A stretch of DNA of 64,000 nucleotides from positions 1 to 64,000 of the forward strand of contig CAYPOT010000010.1 of the NCBI GenBank assembly GCA_964412455.1, written 5' to 3'. Source of the DNA: JAAXXJ01 sp964412455. Lineage in GTDB: Bacteria > Nitrospirota > UBA9217. The notes under the pieces were generated by a model. That model was not told the DNA's origin, did not search any database, and was given only the letters and a program-made list of their open reading frames with translations. Below, piece by piece: positions 61,852-64,000 of this stretch; within the stretch, counting starts at the first letter, position 1; each line of letters begins with the position of its first letter. The translations under genes were made by a program, and so were the position numbers.

Positions 61852-62459
61852 CCCGTCGGGATGGAATCCTGTTCGTGGTTTCGGCGCCGTCGGGCGCAGG
61901 GAAGACAACCTTGTGCACCGCGATCACGGACAACCTGGAGAACCTGACCCATTCCATATCGTACACGACCCGGAATCCGAGACCCGGAGAGATCGACGGC
62001 CGGGATTACTATTTCGTGTCGGCAGAGCGTTTCAAGGAAATGATGCTGGCCGGTGACTTTGCCGAGCACGCAGAGGTGCATTCCAATCACTATGGGACCT
62101 CAAAGCGGGTGCTTCTTGACATGATCAAGGAGGGCGTCGATGTGATCCTGGACATTGACACCCAGGGAGCACGGCAGATCAAAGACCATTTTGCCGCGGC
62201 TGTCTTTATTTTCATCATGCCGCCCTCGATGGCCATTCTTGAAGAACGGCTTCGGAACAGGAGGTCGGACCAGGAGGACGAGATCCGGAAACGCATGCGG
62301 CGGGCCATCGATGAGATCAGGGATTTCGCGCTCTATGATTATATCGTCGTGAACCGTGATTTTGAGCGGGCGCTCTCCGAGCTACGTTCTGTCGTCGTGG
62401 CTGAGCGCTGCCGCACCAAACTGCTCAAGGTAAACTGGATAGAAGAACTATTGAAATGA
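61848..62459 (+). CDS. gmk: Guanylate kinase
   Basis: 203 aa. P-loop SAPSGAGKTTL, GMP-binding SYTTRNPRPGEIDGRDYYFV, and HYGTSKRVL with DIDTQGARQIK. Converts GMP to GDP. ATG overlaps the remA stop. Confidence 0.97.
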   Translation: MTRRDGILFVVSAPSGAGKTTLCTAITDNLENLTHSISYTTRNPRPGEIDGRDYYFVSAERFKEMMLAGDFAEHAEVHSNHYGTSKRVLLDMIKEGVDVILDIDTQGARQIKDHFAAAVFIFIMPPSMAILEERLRNRRSDQEDEIRKRMRRAIDEIRDFALYDYIVVNRDFERALSELRSVVVAERCRTKLLKVNWIEELLK

Positions 62460-62491
62460 AAATAAATCAGAATAGACCGTGGAGGTGAACA

Positions 62492-62941
62492 ATGATTAGG
62501 AACGCAGAAGACATTATTTCATTGCCGATCGAGCTCAAGCCAAAAATGGCAGACTCCAAATTCCGGCTGGTGCACATCGCATCCCAGCGGGTGCGTGAGC
62601 TTTCAGCAGGAGAACCGCCGCTGGTGGCCTCGAAGTCCATCAAGGACACCACCGTTTCCCTCGAGGAAAGCCTGCTTGGCGCCTACAAGGTTACCATTGG
62701 TCCAGAGGCAATGGTGGCGAAAGAGGAAATGCGCAAGCGCAAAGAACAGGAACGGCTCGAAGAACAGCTTTCCGCCAAAGAGGAGGAGATACGGAAGGAA
62801 CTGTCCGCCTACCTTACGGATACCCAGGATGATCAGGGCGAAGGCGAGTTGGGCGATGATGAAACAGCTGAAGATGATACGGAACCATCGGATGAAGACG
62901 CCGATGAAGACGCCGTCAAAGCGGAATCACCTGAAGAGTAG
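62492..62941 (+). CDS. rpoZ: RNA polymerase omega subunit with acidic C-terminal tail
   Basis: 149 aa. The N-terminal ~60 residues (SKFRLVHIASQRVRELSAGEPPLV) are the omega fold that wraps the beta' C-terminus. The remaining part is a charged coiled coil and then an Asp/Glu-rich tail (from about residue 112 to the end), making the protein longer than the usual 70-100 aa. Position between gmk and coaBC confirms identity. GGAGGTGA precedes ATG 62492. Confidence 0.9.
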   Translation: MIRNAEDIISLPIELKPKMADSKFRLVHIASQRVRELSAGEPPLVASKSIKDTTVSLEESLLGAYKVTIGPEAMVAKEEMRKRKEQERLEEQLSAKEEEIRKELSAYLTDTQDDQGEGELGDDETAEDDTEPSDEDADEDAVKAESPEE

Positions 62942-62959
62942 CGGGAGGAAGGTCCTGGC

Positions 62960-64000
62960 ATGATGTCCGGAATGCGCATCCTTTTGGGGGTAACCGGCGG
63001 AATAGCGGCCTATAAGGCCGTTGATGTCCTGCGGCGGCTTCGGGAGCAGGGCGCCGAGGTGAGGGTTGTCATGACCCGGAACGCTTCCCGGTTCGTTGCG
63101 CCCCTGACCTTCTCGGCCTTGAGTGGGATGCCGGTGTTGACCGACGAGTTCACCGAAGGGGAATGGGGCAGCATGGGGCACATTGCCGTGACTGACGGCC
63201 TTGACCTTGTCCTGATCGTTCCGGCCACGGCCAATATCATCGGCAAGATGGCAGCGGGTATCGCTGACGATACCCTTTCCACGGCGCTCATGGCGGCAGA
63301 ATGCCCGATCATCGTTGCGCCTGCCATGAACGAGCGCATGTACCGTAATGCCATCCTCCAGAAGAACATTGCGGGCCTCAGGACGGTCGGGGTCCGGTTC
63401 GTAGACCCGGAAACCGGCGCCCTTGCCTGCGGTACGAATGGCCAGGGAAGGCTCGCGTCTCCTGAGAGCATCCTGCAGGCGGTTGTCTCCGCCCTTTCGC
63501 CGAAGTCCCTGGCCGGAGTCAACGTCCTGGTGACCGCGGGCCCGACGCGGGAGCAGATCGATGCGGTGCGGTTCATCAGCAATCCTTCAACCGGAAAGAT
63601 GGGATATGCGCTGGCGGTCGCGGCGCGCGACCGTGGCGCACAGGTTTTGCTCGTGTCGGGACCGACCCAGCTGACCGCCCCGCAGGGGATCGACCTTATC
63701 GCCGTGACCACTGCCGCCGAGATGGACCGTGCCGTGAAGGAGCATGCCGGACGGTGCCAGGTCATTATCATGGCGGCTGCCGTGTCTGATTTCCGACCGT
63801 TGGAGGCGTCGGACCGCAAGATCAAGAAGGACACTGCCCTTTTACAGTTAAAGCTCGAGCCGACCACGGATATTTTGAAGGGTCTTGGCGAGACAAAAGA
63901 AGGGCGTATTCTCGTTGGATTTGCCGCAGAGACCGACGCACTTGTTCTGAATGCCCGTGAAAAGCTTACCCGAAAGAACCTCGACCTTATCATTGCGAAC
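62960..64000 (+). CDS. coaBC: Bifunctional CoaBC, partial (runs off the window)
   Basis: 347 residues visible, no stop before the end of the window. The CoaC half (phosphopantothenoylcysteine decarboxylase, flavin-dependent) has VTGGIAAYKAVDVLRRL, the active-site His in GHIAVTDG, and PAMNERMYRNAI. The CoaB half (synthetase) starts near residue 190 with VLVTAGPTREQIDAVRFISNPSTGKMG and includes AAAVSDFRP and KIKKD. Needed for coenzyme A synthesis. AGGAAGG lies upstream of ATG 62960; ATG 62963 or 62972 are possible. Confidence 0.93.
   Translation, partial: MMSGMRILLGVTGGIAAYKAVDVLRRLREQGAEVRVVMTRNASRFVAPLTFSALSGMPVLTDEFTEGEWGSMGHIAVTDGLDLVLIVPATANIIGKMAAGIADDTLSTALMAAECPIIVAPAMNERMYRNAILQKNIAGLRTVGVRFVDPETGALACGTNGQGRLASPESILQAVVSALSPKSLAGVNVLVTAGPTREQIDAVRFISNPSTGKMGYALAVAARDRGAQVLLVSGPTQLTAPQGIDLIAVTTAAEMDRAVKEHAGRCQVIIMAAAVSDFRPLEASDRKIKKDTALLQLKLEPTTDILKGLGETKEGRILVGFAAETDALVLNAREKLTRKNLDLIIAN

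Overview
The window looks like about 63.7 kb of chromosome from a GC-rich, diderm, probably anaerobic or microaerophilic bacterium. It carries a Tat-exported membrane-anchored [NiFe] hydrogenase, CxxCH (haem c type) periplasmic sensors, sigma-54 activators, a type IV prepilin peptidase and a GEMM-like riboswitch. The block yicC-remA-gmk-rpoZ-coaBC and the style of the dispersed repeats would fit Nitrospirota or Desulfobacterota. That placement is inference; no rRNA or other phylogenetic marker is present. The first ~292 bases do not belong with the rest: they are AT-rich and read on the minus strand as a piece of a giant-virus (NCLDV) major capsid protein, most likely an assembly chimera.

Layout. 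0.4-5.4 kb: hydrogenase structural genes (small subunit, HybA-like ferredoxin, HybB-like membrane subunit, large subunit). The large subunit has an in-frame UGA exactly where the second cysteine of the N-terminal CxxC nickel-iron ligand motif should be. It is followed by a SECIS-like hairpin, so I read it as selenocysteine. 5.4-12.3 kb: maturation genes (protease, a HypC-HypA fusion, HypB, HypF, HypD, HypE), invaded by several families of short repeats and by a DUF559 nuclease gene framed by inverted repeats. 12.3-15 kb: small accessory genes, including a VapB-like antitoxin, HigBA, an integron attC-like site, a HEPN-motif protein and a membrane protein. 15-20 kb: nucleoside transporter, DUF155 protein, a CBS-domain gene behind a GEMM-like riboswitch, a CAP-domain lipoprotein, rpmB. 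20-27.7 kb: recG, pilD, and a histidine kinase/sigma-54 regulator pair split by a GxxExxY gene.

27.8-38.1 kb is a defence island. It is a type I restriction-modification locus (hsdM, hsdS, hsdR) with three extra genes between hsdS and hsdR: a HEPN-motif protein, a RecQ helicase fused to a ComF-like phosphoribosyltransferase, and a DprA/Smf protein. The first five genes overlap or are closely spaced and the sixth follows after 54 nt, so the whole set is probably one transcription unit. It is the best candidate here for an undescribed system, next to the unusual hydrogenase.

38.1-64 kb: ligA, nfo, a MATE exporter, a minus-strand signalling operon (receiver protein, TPR protein, methyltransferase, two histidine kinases, a sigma-54-type activator with degraded catalytic motifs), then tldD, a CxxCH diguanylate cyclase, mog/moaB, small membrane proteins, a ROK kinase, lepA, lepB, yicC, remA, gmk, rpoZ and a truncated coaBC. 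No CRISPR array, tRNA, rRNA, transposase or integrase was seen.
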